DNA of 64,000 bases from Brienomyrus brachyistius (GCF_023856365.1 NW_026042426.1:186001-250000), one strand, 5' to 3'. Positions 11,280 to 24,043 are shown, counted from the first letter of the stretch. Notes: generated by a model not told the origin, from the letters alone. Numbers and translations are program-made.

Positions 11280-11492
11280 TAATCTCACTTTTGTTGCCAG
11301 CAGTTCAGACATTAATGGCTGTGTGTTGAGTTATTTTGAGGGGACATCAAATTTACACCATTATACAAGCTGTACACTGATTACTTTACATTCTATCAGA
11401 GTTTCATATCTTTAACGTTGTCCCTTGAAAAGATATAATAAAATATTTACAAAAATGTGTGGGGTGTACTCACTTTTGTGAGATACTGTATA
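11280..11492. mobile_element. Tc1/mariner-type terminal fragment
   Basis: The segment ends in 'gtgtactcacttttgtgag' followed by 'atactgta', a familiar terminus of Tc1-like elements in fish. Upstream 'agttattttgaggggacatc' and 'gacattaatggctgtgtgtt' match the same type of subterminal region. No transposase remains and the partner TIR is missing. Confidence 0.6.
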
Positions 11493-11499
11493 TTAAGGG

Positions 11500-12320
11500 A
11501 TTGATTGTCAATAATATCAGTAATTCCTGATGTAATGTTAAAAGAATAGAGCCTGTCTCACACAGTTCTAAAACAACCTCAAAAACAGACTTACCATTTT
11601 ATGTCATCATTCGTTTTCTCATCCAGGCCATTGGTTTGGGGATGATATGCAGCAGTGATCAACGGCAGAACAGGGGCTCTGAACGCAGTATGGATTAAAA
11701 AGGAATTAACCATCTCTCTCAATATAAAATTAGGATCATTTATTCTCTACAGAGGCCCCCATAGAATAGTGCATCCATCCCCTCACTCATGTTTAGACAG
11801 ACGTAAGGCAACAGGCCAATGACATTCAGAACAGCAACAACATCAACAATTGTACAGCTAGTTTTAAAATTTAATAAAAAAGACAAACCAATTAGGTAAT
11901 ATTAATGAAATTATTAAAATGTGCAGATTAATAGTCAGAAATAATTTGCGATTTTAAGAGCGGAAAGGATACATTAAAACTCAATTACATTTATCCCTTA
12001 ATAATAAAAAAAAGGTTTTTGAATTTTACATCATGATAAATGAGAACTATATGTGATTACTAATTACTGTTGACTAATTTCCTGTCTGGACGTTTCCCTC
12101 CTCATTGTTAAAAGTCATTATATGTCTGGGTGCCAGTCAGTGGAAGCACACAGACATGTTGGCCAGCTGTCATATTCATTCAGCACCAGCCCATCAAGTA
12201 GAGAATTCAGCACCACGGACAGTGACCTGTGTTACAATGACATCAGGTCATTGGCTCTAAATATTTTTCTAGAAATAACTAAATGGCTCTATTGTAGAAA
12301 TTTCCAGCCAGAGTCTTGTG
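11500..12320. other. unannotated AT-rich interval
   Basis: No supported feature. The text is AT-rich with small homopolymer runs. Confidence 0.35.
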
Positions 12321-12321
12321 G

Positions 12322-13316
12322 TGCGTTCGTTTTTCTCTCGGAACTTGGAAATTCCAAATTGGGTGACATCACATCCAACAATCTCCCGTTCAAGCTAGCA
12401 CAACTCGGAACAAACATGGCTGCCTCCATGAATACGCTGCTGTGTTGTTGCTTTATATTTTAGCAGTTATGGAGTAAGATTATTATTTCAGACAAATAAA
12501 CAAGAAACAGGAACTAGTCAAACCACATTAAAAGCTTTATAAAGTATTTTAGTACATTCATAGCGATATTCTTTTTTCGAGAGGCAAACAAACTACAAAC
12601 AAACCAAAAACACTAACAAGTCTGGTAAAAATCTGATATTGCATGTTAGGATACTGTTTACGGTCACAATATGGTATTCTCTAAATCGAACACGTGCAAT
12701 TACATTAATAATTACTAATAATTATAAATAATAATAATAATAAATGGGCGGTATGGTCGTGCACTGGTTAGCACTGTTGCCTCACACCTCTGGGACCCAG
12801 GTTCAAATCTCCGCCTGGGTCACATGTGTGTGGAGTTTGCATGTTCTCCCCATGTCGTCGTGGGGTTTCCTCCGGGTACTCCGGTTCCCCCCCACAGTCC
12901 AAAAACATGCTGAGGCTAATTGGACTTGCTAAATTGCCCGTAGGAATGCTTGTGAGAGTGCATGGTGTGTGTGAGTGTGCCCTGCGATGGGCTGGCCCCC
13001 CATCCTGGGTTGTTCCCAGCCTCGTGCCCATTGCTTCCGGGATAGGCTCCGGACCCCCCGTGACCCAGTAGGATAAGCAGTTTGGAAAATGGATGGATGG
13101 GATAATAATAAATTTAACAAAATAAACATTTTTAAGGATTTGTAAAATAGAATTAATGTTGAGTGTGTAAGCCGCCATGTTGAAATTACGTCACAGGGGC
13201 AACTCGGACAAGAAGATTCTGTCAGACATTAACGTCATAAAAGAGGCGTTTCTAATGGGAAGTGATGTTTTTCGTGACGTTTTTGTCCGAGTTGGAGTGA
13301 AATAATCAAACGCAGC
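12322..13316. mobile_element. candidate TIR DNA element carrying a SINE
   Basis: The left end 'gtgcgttcgtttttctctcg' and the right end (reverse complement 'gctgcgtttgattatttcac') share a GCGTT(C/T)G terminal core. Both ends contain an 'actcgga' block and an 'acatggc' block in inverted arrangement. A SINE at 12746-13101 lies inside. No transposase is present, so this would be a non-autonomous element. Terminal similarity is partial, so the superfamily is not assigned. Confidence 0.4.
12746..13101 (+). mobile_element. tRNA-headed SINE with 12-bp target duplication
   Basis: A full-length copy runs from 'gggcggtatggtcg' through a 'ggttcaaatctccgcc' head to an (ATGG) tail. It is flanked by 'ataataataaat' at 12734-12745 and 13102-13113. 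The target lay in an ATA-rich tract. The 136-codon minus frame through it is an antisense artefact of the SINE. Confidence 0.85.
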
Positions 13317-13319
13317 ATG

Positions 13320-14590
13320 TGTTCCTATTTGAAGAGAATATTCTATTTTTATTCTAAGGAACTACAGAAAATCAGCTCTGCATGTGATCTCCCCTTTACT
13401 GCTCGAGCAGGGCACACGCACATCAACAAGTGTCAAGGCAGCAAGTGCATGCAAACAACTTCTCAGGACGGTTACAGTATAGGACCTTCAGAAAGAGCCA
13501 GACTGCGGCGTCATTCAGAGATTCCATTGTCTAAGGCTTGCACTAAAACATTACAGCATATTTAAACAAAGTAGCATGGCACCTGTGTCAGAATCCCTCC
13601 CTGCCTTGTTCTGTTCTCTCTTTGTTGTCCCCATTTAGCCAGCACATGTCACTGGCCATCCTGACTCCTCTTTTGATTGTGGGTTTTAAGGATATCAGTG
13701 GGTCTGTGTTTTCATAATTGTCCCCCAGGCCACCATGCTGCTCAGCCCTTGATTCCAACTACAGTTGCAATCAGGTGGTTCTCAATCTACTAGGACTGTA
13801 TAACAGGATTGGCCACCTGTTCTACCTTTACTCGTTCAGCCGCATTCATGAGTCTGGCCTACAGGTTATTCAAATTTTGTCCTGCCAAATTTACCGGACA
13901 GGAGGTGGACACTGCAAATGAATGTGTGAATACTCCAATACCTACATCTTTACAAGTTACCTGAAGTGGTTTGGTAAATGATTGTGAGGTTGGAAGTCCT
14001 TCTTGATGTCTGTTTGCAGCTCATCCACCAGCAACTGCACGAGTTGTCGCTCCCAGAGGGAATCCCACTCTCGGTCCGCTGGAGGGTCCATCTCACTGTA
14101 GCTGGAGTATGTTTCCATCAGTCACTTGGCGTGGGGCTCACAGAATTTACCAGGCTCCTGTTTAATCTGACGCACCTTAGTCCAGTCCATGCATCTGGGG
14201 AACTTCTCTGAAAATCTCTGGCAGATTCTTTGCAGCTATACTTGATATTGGGTACTTGCCGCAACTAAGTAATGGGTTGTTGAATCAAAGTCCCGTTCCA
14301 TGTCAAAAATAACCCCATTTTAGGGTTTTGTTAAACAACTGGTCTAATTTGGATGCAGAGGTTCTGCACGGAAGGCCCAGTCTCTGAAGGGCTGTGGCAT
14401 AGCGAGGCCTGTTCTGCCTGGAATCTGGCAGGTCACTGGCAACATCCCCCAACTCCTTCATCTATAAGGTCGGGAAACCAGAACGTTTACTCCCCCTTAT
14501 GGATAAGGACATACCAACGTTGGGGCAACTCCTGCTGCCTGAGTCTTCAACCAAGTCCAAAACAAAAGTATACAATGTTAGGAAGGGTAA
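13320..14590. other. unannotated interval
   Basis: Several plus-strand frames of 67-96 codons occur (13317-13565, 13718-13921, 13978-14211, 14353-14643) without any recognisable domain. I make no call. Confidence 0.3.
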
Positions 14591-14599
14591 TTCAATGGT

Positions 14600-16204
14600 A
14601 TGAGACTGAAACTAGAAACTGTAAATCGGATGGAGTTAAATAGCAATACTGTGGAAGAGGCATGGGAATTTTTTAAAAGCACATTGTTGCAAGTGCAAAA
14701 GAACTTCATACCCGTTTCCAGAAAAACTAAATCTAGGAAACTGCAACCAAGCTGGTGTCATGACCTGCTTGTACGATCCTCGTGTGTGCCACGCCCCCTC
14801 ATTAACCATGTGTGCTGCCCCGATTGTAACCAGCTGTTTTCTGTCAGTTTGAGTAGTCCTGTGTATTTAGTCCACATTCAAGTCTGTTTCCCCAGTCCTG
14901 TCATTGAAATCTCTCGCTGTTGGTACCTGTTTTCATCAATAAACCCTCATTCCCGACTCTCCGTTTCCCGGATCCTTGATTCCTCGCTTCCTGCCTGTTC
15001 GTCCAGCACGCGATGTCACAGGTGGTTTACTACGAAAATTAAGAATAAAGTCAGGAGCAAAAGGGCTTTCTTCCACAAATGGAAATTAACTAATGATTTC
15101 AAAATAAAGCAGGAGTATCTAAGTCTACAGGTTTAGTTAATAACAGTTATAAGGATGACGTTAAAAGTTTCTTCCAATATTTTAACTCCGAAAGAGCTCT
15201 AAAAGCTGAAAATCACTCATTTGCAGGATAGTAAGGGCCTTATAATTGAAAATGAAATTGATATAAATGAGTTTAATGATTATTTTACAATGGCTGTTCA
15301 CAGTAGAATAGCTTACCACCATTTAGTACAAATACAACGATGTCTATGACCAATATATGTATAACTGAGGCTGATGTGGTACAAAGCCTAGCTAAGCTCA
15401 AAATAAATAAATCGCAAGGCCCTGATGGCATCTTATCTATAGTTTTAAAAGAGATGAGGGGTATTATTAGCCAACCTTTAACTTTACTATTCCAGAAATC
15501 ATTATCTGCTGGTGTGGTATCTTCTGATTGATGTTAGATCATGTCTCATGTCCAGAGAGGCTACAACAGGATCTGGATTTAATTAGCGACTGGGCTCATA
15601 CGTGGCAGATGAAATTTAACATAGATAAATATAAGGTAATCCATGCAGGGAGCAGAAATATAGTAAATATAGTAAAGTACAGATATTTTATGGGTTCCAC
15701 TGAAATAAAGGTAGCTGATTACGAGAAAGATCTCGGTGTGTATGTTGATACTTCCATGTCCCACTCTTGCCAGTGTGGGGAAGCATTAAAAAAAGGCAAA
15801 AGGATGTTGGATTAAACTCCACACACCTAGAGATGTAAGTCAAGAGAAGTGATGCTACGATTATATAATTCCTTGGTAAGATCCCACCTAGAATACTGTG
15901 TGCAGGTTTGGTCACCATACCTTCAGAAGGACATTGCTGCCTTGGAAAAGGTGCAACGTAGGATGACTAGAATGATTCCTGCACTTAGAGGAATGTCTTA
16001 TGAGGAGAGGTTCGCTGAGCTGAATCTGTTTAGCCTCAAGCAAAGGAGACTATGGGGGGACATGATCCAGGTATATAAGATTCTAACAGGTCGGGATGCT
16101 GTTCAGCCAAATGACCATTTCAATATTAATTTAAAATACTAGAACTCGTGGCCATAGTGGAAATTAGCTGGAGAACATTTAAAAATGAATCTGAGGAAGC
16201 ACTT
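14600..16204 (+). pseudogene. CR1-like LINE remnant with reverse-transcriptase core deletion
   Basis: Pieces occur in the proper order. A segment ending KLQPSW and resuming WFTTKIKNKVRSKR marks the linker between endonuclease and RT. Then ITEADVVQSLAKLKINKSQG and PDGI mark the RT start (15340-15530). QQDLDLISDWAHTWQMKFN is the post-core block (15560-15630). LVRSHLEYCVQVWSP and YEERFAELNLFSLKQRR give the C-terminal part (15849-16142). The FADD/YADD catalytic region between 'LSAGVVSSD' and 'DHVSCPERL' is missing, which would abolish polymerisation. Frames shift between pieces, and an LTR-like element splits the first. The 3' end is replaced at about 16204 by another repeat. Confidence 0.75.
14756..15020 (+). 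mobile_element. LTR-like element inserted in the LINE
   Basis: It runs from TGTCATGACC to GATGTCACA, with a central 'caataaaccc' polyadenylation-type signal. The 5-bp flanks are GCTGG (14751-14755) and GGTGG (15021-15025), matching at four of five. Removing it would restore the LINE's Trp-Phe-Thr reading at the break, so it inserted into an existing LINE copy. It belongs to the same family as the element at 5507-5783, in reverse orientation. Confidence 0.65.
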
Positions 16205-17150
16205 CAATTCAATTCAATTTTATTTATATAGCGCTTTTAACGACATGCATTGTCACAAAGCACTTTACATTTAACCGGCCAGAACCCCACCAAGCAAGCC
16301 TGAGGCGACAGTGGCAAGGAAACTCCCTCTAGCAGGAAGAAACCTTGAGTGGAACCTAGACTCAGAAGGGGACCCCATCCTCCTCTGGGCGACCAAGGAG
16401 CATGAAACTGCATTTACATTGACATTCATTAGAGTTCATATAGTTATAAAGTCCCAGTTGGTTTCATGTAGTTATATCCAGGAGTCCAGGTGCGGGTTCA
16501 CACGGTGTAGTCGGCTCGGTATCAGCTCGAAAAAGAGAAGATGGAGAAGAGTTATTGCCCTACACCTAACCGGCAGGACTAAAGCAACTATGACAGCCTG
16601 CCTAAAAGAGTGACCTGGAAGGAAGCACAGGCATGAGGGTTTACAGAGGTTTTGGCGTCAAGCCACCTCCCATCCACAGCTTAAGTGATCGGCGAGAGTG
16701 GCAGGACGACAGCACCAATCCCCCCTTTCCCCTTCAATCTCAAATAACTATGAACCTCCAGATTTCCCATTCACCTTAGAAAAGAAGATTTAACTATCCA
16801 AAAGACTGGCGAAAGAGGTACATCTTAAGCCTTGACTTAAAAGCAGAGATTGTGTCTGAGTTCCGAACACTAATAGGAAGTTTATTCCATAGCTGTGGTG
16901 CTTTATGAGCAAATGCTCTTCCCCCAAAGGTAATGTTCTTTATTCTGGGTACGGATAGAATACCTCCATCTCGTCATCTAAGTGTATGATTCGGAACGCA
17001 AATGAGGTCACTCACATACTGCGGTGCAAGACCATTTACAGCTTTATAGGTTAAGAGCAGTGTTTTGTAGTCAACACGAAATCTAACTGGCAGCCAGTGC
17101 AGTGAAGATAAAATTGGGGTAATATGATTATATGTTTTAGTTTAACTATT
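16205..17150. repeat. dispersed teleost repeat with 'tttatttatatagcgc' start
   Basis: The block begins 'caattcaattttatttatat' then 'agcgctttt'. It continues through 'cactttacatttaacc' and 'aaccttgagtggaacc' to a region with 'ttaagagcagtgttttgtag' and 'tggcagccagtgcagtg'. This ordering is common in fish genomes. On the reverse strand parts look formerly coding, but the family is not certain. It truncates the CR1-like LINE on its left. Confidence 0.5.
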
Positions 17151-18733
17151 GCTAGTAGCGGTTCAATCAATGCTGGGAGCATCGCTGAATAATTTTGATG
17201 GAACAGGGTCTAGCATACAAGTAGATGAATTTGAAGATAAAATTAAGTACATCAGTTCTGACTGGTTAACCAATATTCAATATTCAAAATGTTCTGTTTA
17301 ATTGAGCATATTTTTGGTCAAAAAGTTTCATAAAGTCGTCACTGGAAAATAACCAGTGGTCTGGTTATTAGTCAGCTTGGACACCATAGTAAATAGGAAT
17401 CTAGGATTATTTTTGTTTATTTCAATTAGTTCTGATAGATACTAGATGATTTGGCGGCACTAAGAGCCTTTTTGTAGCTACCCATAGCCTCTTTCCATGC
17501 TAGTTCGAACACCACTAGTTTAGTATGATGCCACTTACATTCTGTAAGGACATAAAACTTATAGGTCCTGCAGGCCCCAACTCTGATCAGCCTGCATCAG
17601 TCTATTTCAGAGCTCCGCTGGCCCAGTCAAGACTGGACTCAACTCGTCAAACCACCCCTTTTAAGGAAGGCAAAGGCCTGCCGGCTCCTGAGAGACTGGA
17701 TAGGAATAACTGGAGCAGCACAGAAAAAGCAAGACCTTTCACCCCCGGAGTGACCAGAGTTCCACAATCAATCCACAGCAACAACAGCTGTCAGCCTCCA
17801 GACACAGACACCTTTTCCACTATAAACAGGATAACTCAGCACACATAGATGTTAGGGACAAATACACGCATGTTTGGTCTCGTTTGAATAGGCATGAGAC
17901 GAGGAGTATTATACTCTCAGATTTAAGGCAGTATAGCTTTTCCTAAGAGAAATACAGAAACTTCGGCTCAACCCACCAAACTGAGAGAGATTCTCTCATG
18001 GTAGAACAAGGGAATTACAACCACCCCCTAAAGTGATCTGATTGGCTGGGGACTTGAGAACCAAGGTCAGCAATGCCCCTAAAATTAACCATTGACCGAA
18101 ATTAGTCAGTCTTCAGAAACATGCCATCACCTGGTCTGGATACTTAAGGAAGGGCTTCAGAAGTAGTCGGGGAGTCACTCTGTAATCAGAGCTCCCGCAG
18201 AGAACTGGGTGAAAGTCTATCTGTAGTCAGATACTTTCCACAGAACTTTGTTCACTCTCAGCTGAGGAATGTGAATACATGATATGAAGACAACTGGATC
18301 ACAACTGGATCACGGGGGAATCATAAGCAGGGAAGAACACACAGGCAAACAGCAGCAGCAACATTAAAGGCAGGACTGAGAAGCACATTTATACAAGGCT
18401 AAGCAGGGAGCAAACTAGAGGCACCTGAAATGAGTAACACAAGGGCAGGAAGGAGAGGTAAAACAAACGCGGAACAGGCATGGCACGTTATACCACACTA
18501 GGGAGGAAACGGGAGGTTCAGGAGGGCAGGGTGTGGCAGGGATCCGTTTCAAAATTTAATTTTGGCTTGTACAAACCTTGGTAAAAGCTGCAAAAGATCG
18601 ATCAACCACTTTCTGAGCTATTGTCTTAACAAACAAAGCATCTGTTGGGGTGGCGGTGTCTGGGGAATACCATGTGTAATACACCTTGTGAAGATTTATA
18701 TGTAAAACAAAATATTTTTTGATTCTATCACAC
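17151..18733. other. unannotated interval
   Basis: A 107-codon plus frame (17525-17848) has no domain. A short direct repeat 'caactggatcacaactggatcac' lies near 18290. No mobile element boundary is clear. Confidence 0.3.
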
Positions 18734-18746
18734 ATATAGAAATTAT

Positions 18747-19101
18747 CCATCCATCCATTTTCCAAACCGCTTATCCTATTGGGTCGCGGGGGGTCCGGAG
18801 CCTATCCCAGAATCAATGGGCACGAGGCAGGGAACAACCCAGGATGGGGGGCCAGCCCATCGCAGGGCACACTCACACACCATCCACTCACACATGCACA
18901 CCTACGGGCAATTCAGCAACTCCAATTAGCCCCAGCATGTTTTTGGACTGTGGGGGGAAACCGGAGTACCCAGAGGAAACCCCACAACGACATGGGGAGA
19001 ACATGCAAACTCCACACACATGTGACCCAGGCGGAGACACGAACCCGGGTCCCAGAGGTGTGAGGCGACAGTGCTAACCACTGCACCACCATGCCGCCCC
19101 T
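18747..19101 (-). mobile_element. tRNA-headed SINE with 12-bp target duplication
   Basis: A full-length inverted copy begins with the reverse of the (ATGG)n tail and ends 'caccaccatgccgcccc'. The flanks 'tatagaaattat' (18735-18746 and 19102-19113) are identical. The small divergence from the other copies and the intact duplication suggest a fairly young insertion. Confidence 0.9.
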
Positions 19102-19114
19102 TATAGAAATTATT

Positions 19115-19670
19115 CTAGGTTTAAATAGTAATTTAGCTGAGTAACTAGGCTGAAATTCTAGATAGTTGCAATTTTAAGAATTATTACTATTATTCACAGC
19201 TTTTAAGCATGCAGTTGGATGACGGATGGATGGATATTCAGCCACCAGAAATGCCAATTGTTGTTAAGAGGATCAAAGTCTGCAAAGTAGTATGCAGGGT
19301 TTAAGGCCAGAACACAGCATACTCTCCGACAGAAAGCATAAAGTTCACTGGGGGAATTTCTGTGGCCACTGCCTGAACAGCATGTGTGGAGAATGTTTAT
19401 GAGGGTCGAGCCATGCAGAGCTGCTGGCCCTGGCATGTAATGATGAATCACAAATCAGTTAAAAATCGGTGCAAATGCATGAAGATTTAAACCGGCTGAT
19501 GTGGAAAATGAATCACTATTGTAGGAGTACTTCACAGTACTTTAACAGAAAAACTGGTGTAATATTACATTTGATTTCACAATGTGAGTTTGACGTCAGA
19601 TGTCACTGCGTATCACGTCGACATCGTACGTCAGTTTTTGGTTTTGAGCGAACGCGAGATGATGAATGAA
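19115..19670. other. unannotated interval
   Basis: No supported feature. Short frames on both strands lack domains. Confidence 0.3.
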
Positions 19671-19677
19671 TTTGAAA

Positions 19678-19977
19678 CTGAGGACGGCACAGTGGTTAGT
19701 GCTGGCTTCGGTCCAGGGCCCTTTCTGTGTGGAGTTCGCATGCTCTCCCCGTTTTCGCCGGGGACTCCAGGTTCCTCCCACGGTCCAAAAGCATGCAGGA
19801 TAGGTTGACTGGTGAGTCTAAATTGGCCCTGTAGTTGTGTGAGTGTGTGCGACCTGCGGTGTGTAGGTGACTGCCTGGGCTTGGTTCCTGTCTGCGCCCC
19901 TTGTTCCCGGGATAGGCTCCGGTCTCCCCCGCGATCCCAGTTGGGATTAAGTGGTTTCAGAAAATGGATGGATGGAC
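19678..19977 (+). mobile_element. diverged SINE-like copy of a second subfamily
   Basis: This copy shares the layout of the other SINEs ('cacagtggttag', 'gtgtggagttcgcatgctct', 'gggataggctccgg', then 'atggatggatgga'). It differs in the body ('tgactggtgagtctaaattg') and lacks the head upstream of the A-box region. It is older or belongs to another subfamily. No target duplication was found. Confidence 0.65.
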
Positions 19978-20429
19978 GCACCGCCCGATCTTCAATTGGC
20001 GGTGTGGCAGCATATTAGCTTTCCGGTAATCACAAACGAGGAGGAAACAGCGAGAAAAGCACAGACAAGACATAAACTGCATGCAAACATTGTAATAGAC
20101 TGATAACATACACAAACAGGTCCACTGGCACCACCGTGAGCTGAGTGAAGATTATTAAAAGGGCAAAGCACGCTAAAAACCTGCACATGCAAACCTTAGC
20201 TTATTTATTTGATTTATTTTTTTTTATTTATTTATTTTGATTTGGGATTTTTTTCAACAGTATTTTATTCAAATTCAGTTGCACTGTTCACAACAGTGTC
20301 AACAGTTCAGAAAGATAAATATAAGAATATTTTTGAATATATTTGTCTGCAGCTCATTCTGCAAAAAATGAGAAAATTGTATCGTGAACTCAGAATCGTG
20401 AATCGTATCAAATGGTGAGTTGAATGTAT

Positions 20430-20770
20430 CGTTACATCCCTAGTTCTTACAGTAGTACTATGGTATGGTGGAGCCACATGACAGGAAGGCAGTACATTGC
20501 GAAGTCTGTTAAGAACATCATTCGCACTGAACTGCCCTCCATTGACCAGCTGTACTTTAACTGCCACAGTAACAAGGTTCAGTCTATAATCCAGGACTCT
20601 GACCACCATCCACAAACACTGACTAGCAGATTCATGAACAGCTTCATTCGCCAAACAATTCAAACCTGCAGCTTTTGCATCCCCTGTAACAGTCATTTCC
20701 ACGGCAGCTGCACTGTACAGCTGTTACTGCACTTTATCCACCACTGACCACGTATCATCCAGTTTTGTCC
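20430..20770 (+). pseudogene. LINE 3'-end fragment (L2/Rex1-like)
   Basis: The plus frame contains RQYIAKSVKNIIRTELPSID, KVQSIIQDSDHH and HPQTLTSRFMNSF. This is reminiscent of the C-terminal tail of L2/Rex1 LINE proteins, where a 'KA..I..D..HP....F..L' block follows the RT. The match is short and the reading ends at stops, so confidence is modest. Confidence 0.4.
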
Positions 20771-21991
20771 TGCTTTGTATCGCACTGTTTCTGCACCATG
20801 TTGTCTTGTACTCCCTTGTGTTGTTATGCACCATCTGTGTTGTTCTGAGCAGTGCCATGATGCAATATTACAAAAAGATCTTGAGGAAATGCAGAGTTCT
20901 GGAGGAGATTCTCACAGATCATGGCATGTGTTTATACTGAAGAAACTGTACAAATTGCTAGACATAAAACACAGGACTGGCAACTGTGGTACGTTTTAAC
21001 ACCTTGATAAAAAACTTAAAATCCATAGTAAGTAGGACAACCTCATAGAACCTTTACTAGTCATTGTTCAGAAGATTAACACGGATTAAAAACCATTACT
21101 ATGAAAGCACGCTAATCAGTTAAGTTGATTATGTGGAGAGAGAGAAAAAAAACTGTCTTTGAAAAAGATCAACCATAGAACGAAGCTGCAGCATTGACAC
21201 CCCCTAGTGGTGATTTGAAGATAGTTCTGTCTGTAGCAGCTAAGCAGTAGATTTGGCGTCAGGTGCCATGACAAACTCAGTGCTGCTCGGTTTGAACGGC
21301 AGAAGCACAAAAATAAAGGGGGCATCTACTGCACGCCCCCCACCCTTGAAAATGGTACAAATTATCATGCAACAGTTTTCTTAAGTAAGTCTTTTTGGGC
21401 GTCTGCAGAAACCTCCACGATGCGATTGCCCTGATTAAGAAGTGCGCAGCGGATACAATTTGGGATGCATCGTTCATCCGATTTATTAATATATAATTAT
21501 TAGTATGTCTATATTATTTTAGAAACGTTACTTGACGAATATTTTTCATTGAGATTGATTCCCCGTTTAAAATTTTGGTGACACTTCATATTTTTTAAGA
21601 GAGACAGACAATTTGACGCATGCAATTTGCAGAAATATGTTGTGCCGCTATAAAGTACACAGGCAGCATGACAAACATAAGTACTCACTGAAGCCACGAC
21701 ATACGCCCGGCTGGCCCCAGCGGTACCCCTAAGAAGAAGGCTTTTTTCACAACCCACGACCATCACGAGGGCAAAAAAAACTGAATAGCCTAGAATTTAG
21801 TTAATTACAAGGCACATATTTATTGGAGCAAGAGCTCTAACATAAAACTACCTTGTAATTATAAAGTATTATGGCTGTGAACAATGTACAAACAGGCACA
21901 GAAAGTAAAATACTCCAAAAATGCAAAGAACCTAAATATTTTTGTTTCCACCGATTCACTCTTGATGTGTTAGGAGTCACAGTTCAGTAGC

Positions 21992-24030
21992 CTATTCTTC
22001 AGTATCTGCATTTAAGACCACCAACTGCTCTTTCTCCTCCTTCGCTCGTCGGCTCAGAGTATTGGACTTGGTAAGTAATGTTGCCCTTTTGGTTCCAGCA
22101 GCACTCTCTGCTTCCTCTGCCATGTGCTCAGCATCCTTTTGTAAACTCTCACATACACTTTCCAGTGAGACTCTCTTCCTCTTGAGTTCCTCAAGTTTTC
22201 TTTTTTGCTTTTCGCTCATCTTTCACCTTTGGTCAGAGGCGCTTTGGTTGCTCCCCCACACACTCTGACATGGTCGCATATAAGCCTCTGTGCAACAACT
22301 GTTTCCTCTGATAAGTTGCAGGTCTCCACCTCTATTCGTTCCACTTCGGCTTGCCCATAGGACAGCAGCAGCAAGTTCTTGCAGAACATCCAGAGGTCAG
22401 GATAAGGCCCACTAACTTTTTGATGTAAAAAGACATCAACTTTGGATGGTGCTGAAGGAATGAAGGATATAAAATCCAAGCCTTTTGCCTCATTGTGCAG
22501 GTGATTATCAGACTGCTGGGATATTGCATCACCTGTAATTACATTAATTACAGTAGATTAGATGCAGATCAACAATGTCAATACACAGAATCACATGTAG
22601 AATAGGAAAGTGATTTATAACCCAATTTTCCTATGATACCATAAATGTGCAATCATTTTAATTTAATCTTGAGATATCTCTAGGCTCATCAAAGAAAATA
22701 TAACTGGGCTGATGCTTCTTTTCAAACACCAAGAGTCGGTCTTCTAAATACTGCTAAAATCTACGTGTTAACACTATTCAGTTCAGGGACGGATTATGGG
22801 TTGTGTGGGCCCCTGGGTAAAACGTTCGCGAGGCCCCCCCCCACCACCACCACCTGCACCACCACCACAACCACCACAAGTCAAGGGCCCTTGGCAGCCA
22901 AACACCCTCCCTATAGGGTCAGGGGACCTTGTAGGCAGAGGATCAAAGAATGTAGGCCCTCTAAAATAGACAAACGAAAATACATTGCTGATAAGCGTTG
23001 CAAATTGTTTTGGGCTTGGGGCCCACGGGCCCCCTGCACCCCAAGGGCCCCTGGGCAGCGGCCCCGCTAACCCGGTTTGTAATCCGTCCCTGATTCAGTT
23101 AGATGTGAAAAAAGAAAAGCATAATTTAAAAATAATATTCTGAACTATCCTATTCTTATCCTATGATTTACCAGCAGATATCCTGCCTGCCAACCGATTC
23201 TCCTGCGCAAACTTCTGCATGAGATTTCTCCTTTTCTGCTGGCAGTTATCTGGCTGGTGTGCATTTTGTTTGGGTCCAAGCACGTCATCTCATGTACAAT
23301 CGAGTACTTCAGAGGGCATTTATCCAAGGCCTTTTTGCACATTTTTGAGAGCACAATCTGGCAATTTTTTTTAATCTGAAGGACACCAAGGTCACTTCCA
23401 CTGCCTTTGGCTCCTGACTGTCTCTGACAAAAAGATGGTTTGTCAAATTTCCAGAATCTTTCTGCACACTCAGCCCAAGGTTAACACTACCTCAGCTGTA
23501 CATATCAAACCAGCTCAAACTCCATGTTATTCACATATTTTTTACTTCACAATTGTTTGATACATTTGTATGTAAAGATACCAGTGAATTCACAGAAGTC
23601 CCACCTTGATGACAGCCATTCCTATATCCACCTCCTTTGGACTGAGCCAGAGTTTTTGCCTGTACAACAGCTGTACATGTTGCTACACAACACTTAAACA
23701 TTCTATTTCCTCAATGAACTATTTTTTTTGCAGCAAAAGCCATGAAGCAGCAATAAAATCTTTAAAATATGCTTACCAATAAATATGGTTCTCCCATTTA
23801 AACACATGTAAAGATAAACCATGGATATTTAAAAATCATGGGTTCGTTAATGAGTTTAAATGTTATTGAATGGCTTACCTTAAACTTCTCCAGTAAGTCT
23901 TCAGCGGTGGAGTGGCTCATGTACTGTGATCCCAGAACCAGGACTGCACTCGAGAGCCATTCTCATAATTCACCCAATACCTGACATGCACATCCAGTTG
24001 TTTTCTTTTGATGGTCAGCAGGCTGTCTCT
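21992..24030 (-). pseudogene. eroded hAT-like transposase-type gene, multi-exon (unit 1)
   Basis: Read on the minus strand, exon-like blocks appear in order. The first ends YMSHSTAEDLLEKFK with a GTAAGC donor at 23873-23878. The second contains AERFWKFDKPSFCQ, KKALDKCPLKYSIVHEM and TCLDPN, then shifts frame and ends at a GTAAATC donor (23165-23171). The third contains SKVDVFLHQKVSGPYPDLW and LLLLSYGQAEVER. A final frame of 75 codons (21992-22219) is a lysine/glutamate-rich coiled coil. This order resembles fish proteins with a hAT-like C-terminal dimerisation region (GQA.VER) and a basic coiled-coil tail. A frameshift near CLDPN, loss of residues after VER, and a stop before the coiled coil show it is defective. 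The 5' part is missing. Confidence 0.6.
22784..23092. mobile_element. hAT-type MITE (unit 1)
   Basis: A 309-bp element has TIRs CAGGGACGGATTA / TAATCCGTCCCTG and an 8-bp target duplication ATTCAGTT at 22776-22783 and 23093-23100. CAGGG termini and 8-bp duplications are hAT hallmarks. The interior holds a (CCA)n-rich tract and GGGCCC-rich sequence and no transposase. It sits in an intron-like gap of the hAT-like gene. The 101-codon plus frame through it is not a gene. Confidence 0.9.
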
Positions 24031-24043
24031 GGCCATGTCTCGT

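Noticed and set aside
12768..13178. 136-codon minus frame
   Set aside because: It is the antisense of a SINE; the same kind of frame recurs at every SINE copy.
15579..15918. Minus-strand frames over the LINE
   Set aside because: They are shadows of the plus-strand reverse transcriptase.
18290..18312. Short 'caactggatcac' tandem
   Set aside because: Two copies only; nothing beyond local slippage.
22765..23070. 101-codon Thr/Pro-rich plus frame repeated in the units
   Set aside because: It lies within the MITE and is generated by its (CCA)n tract.
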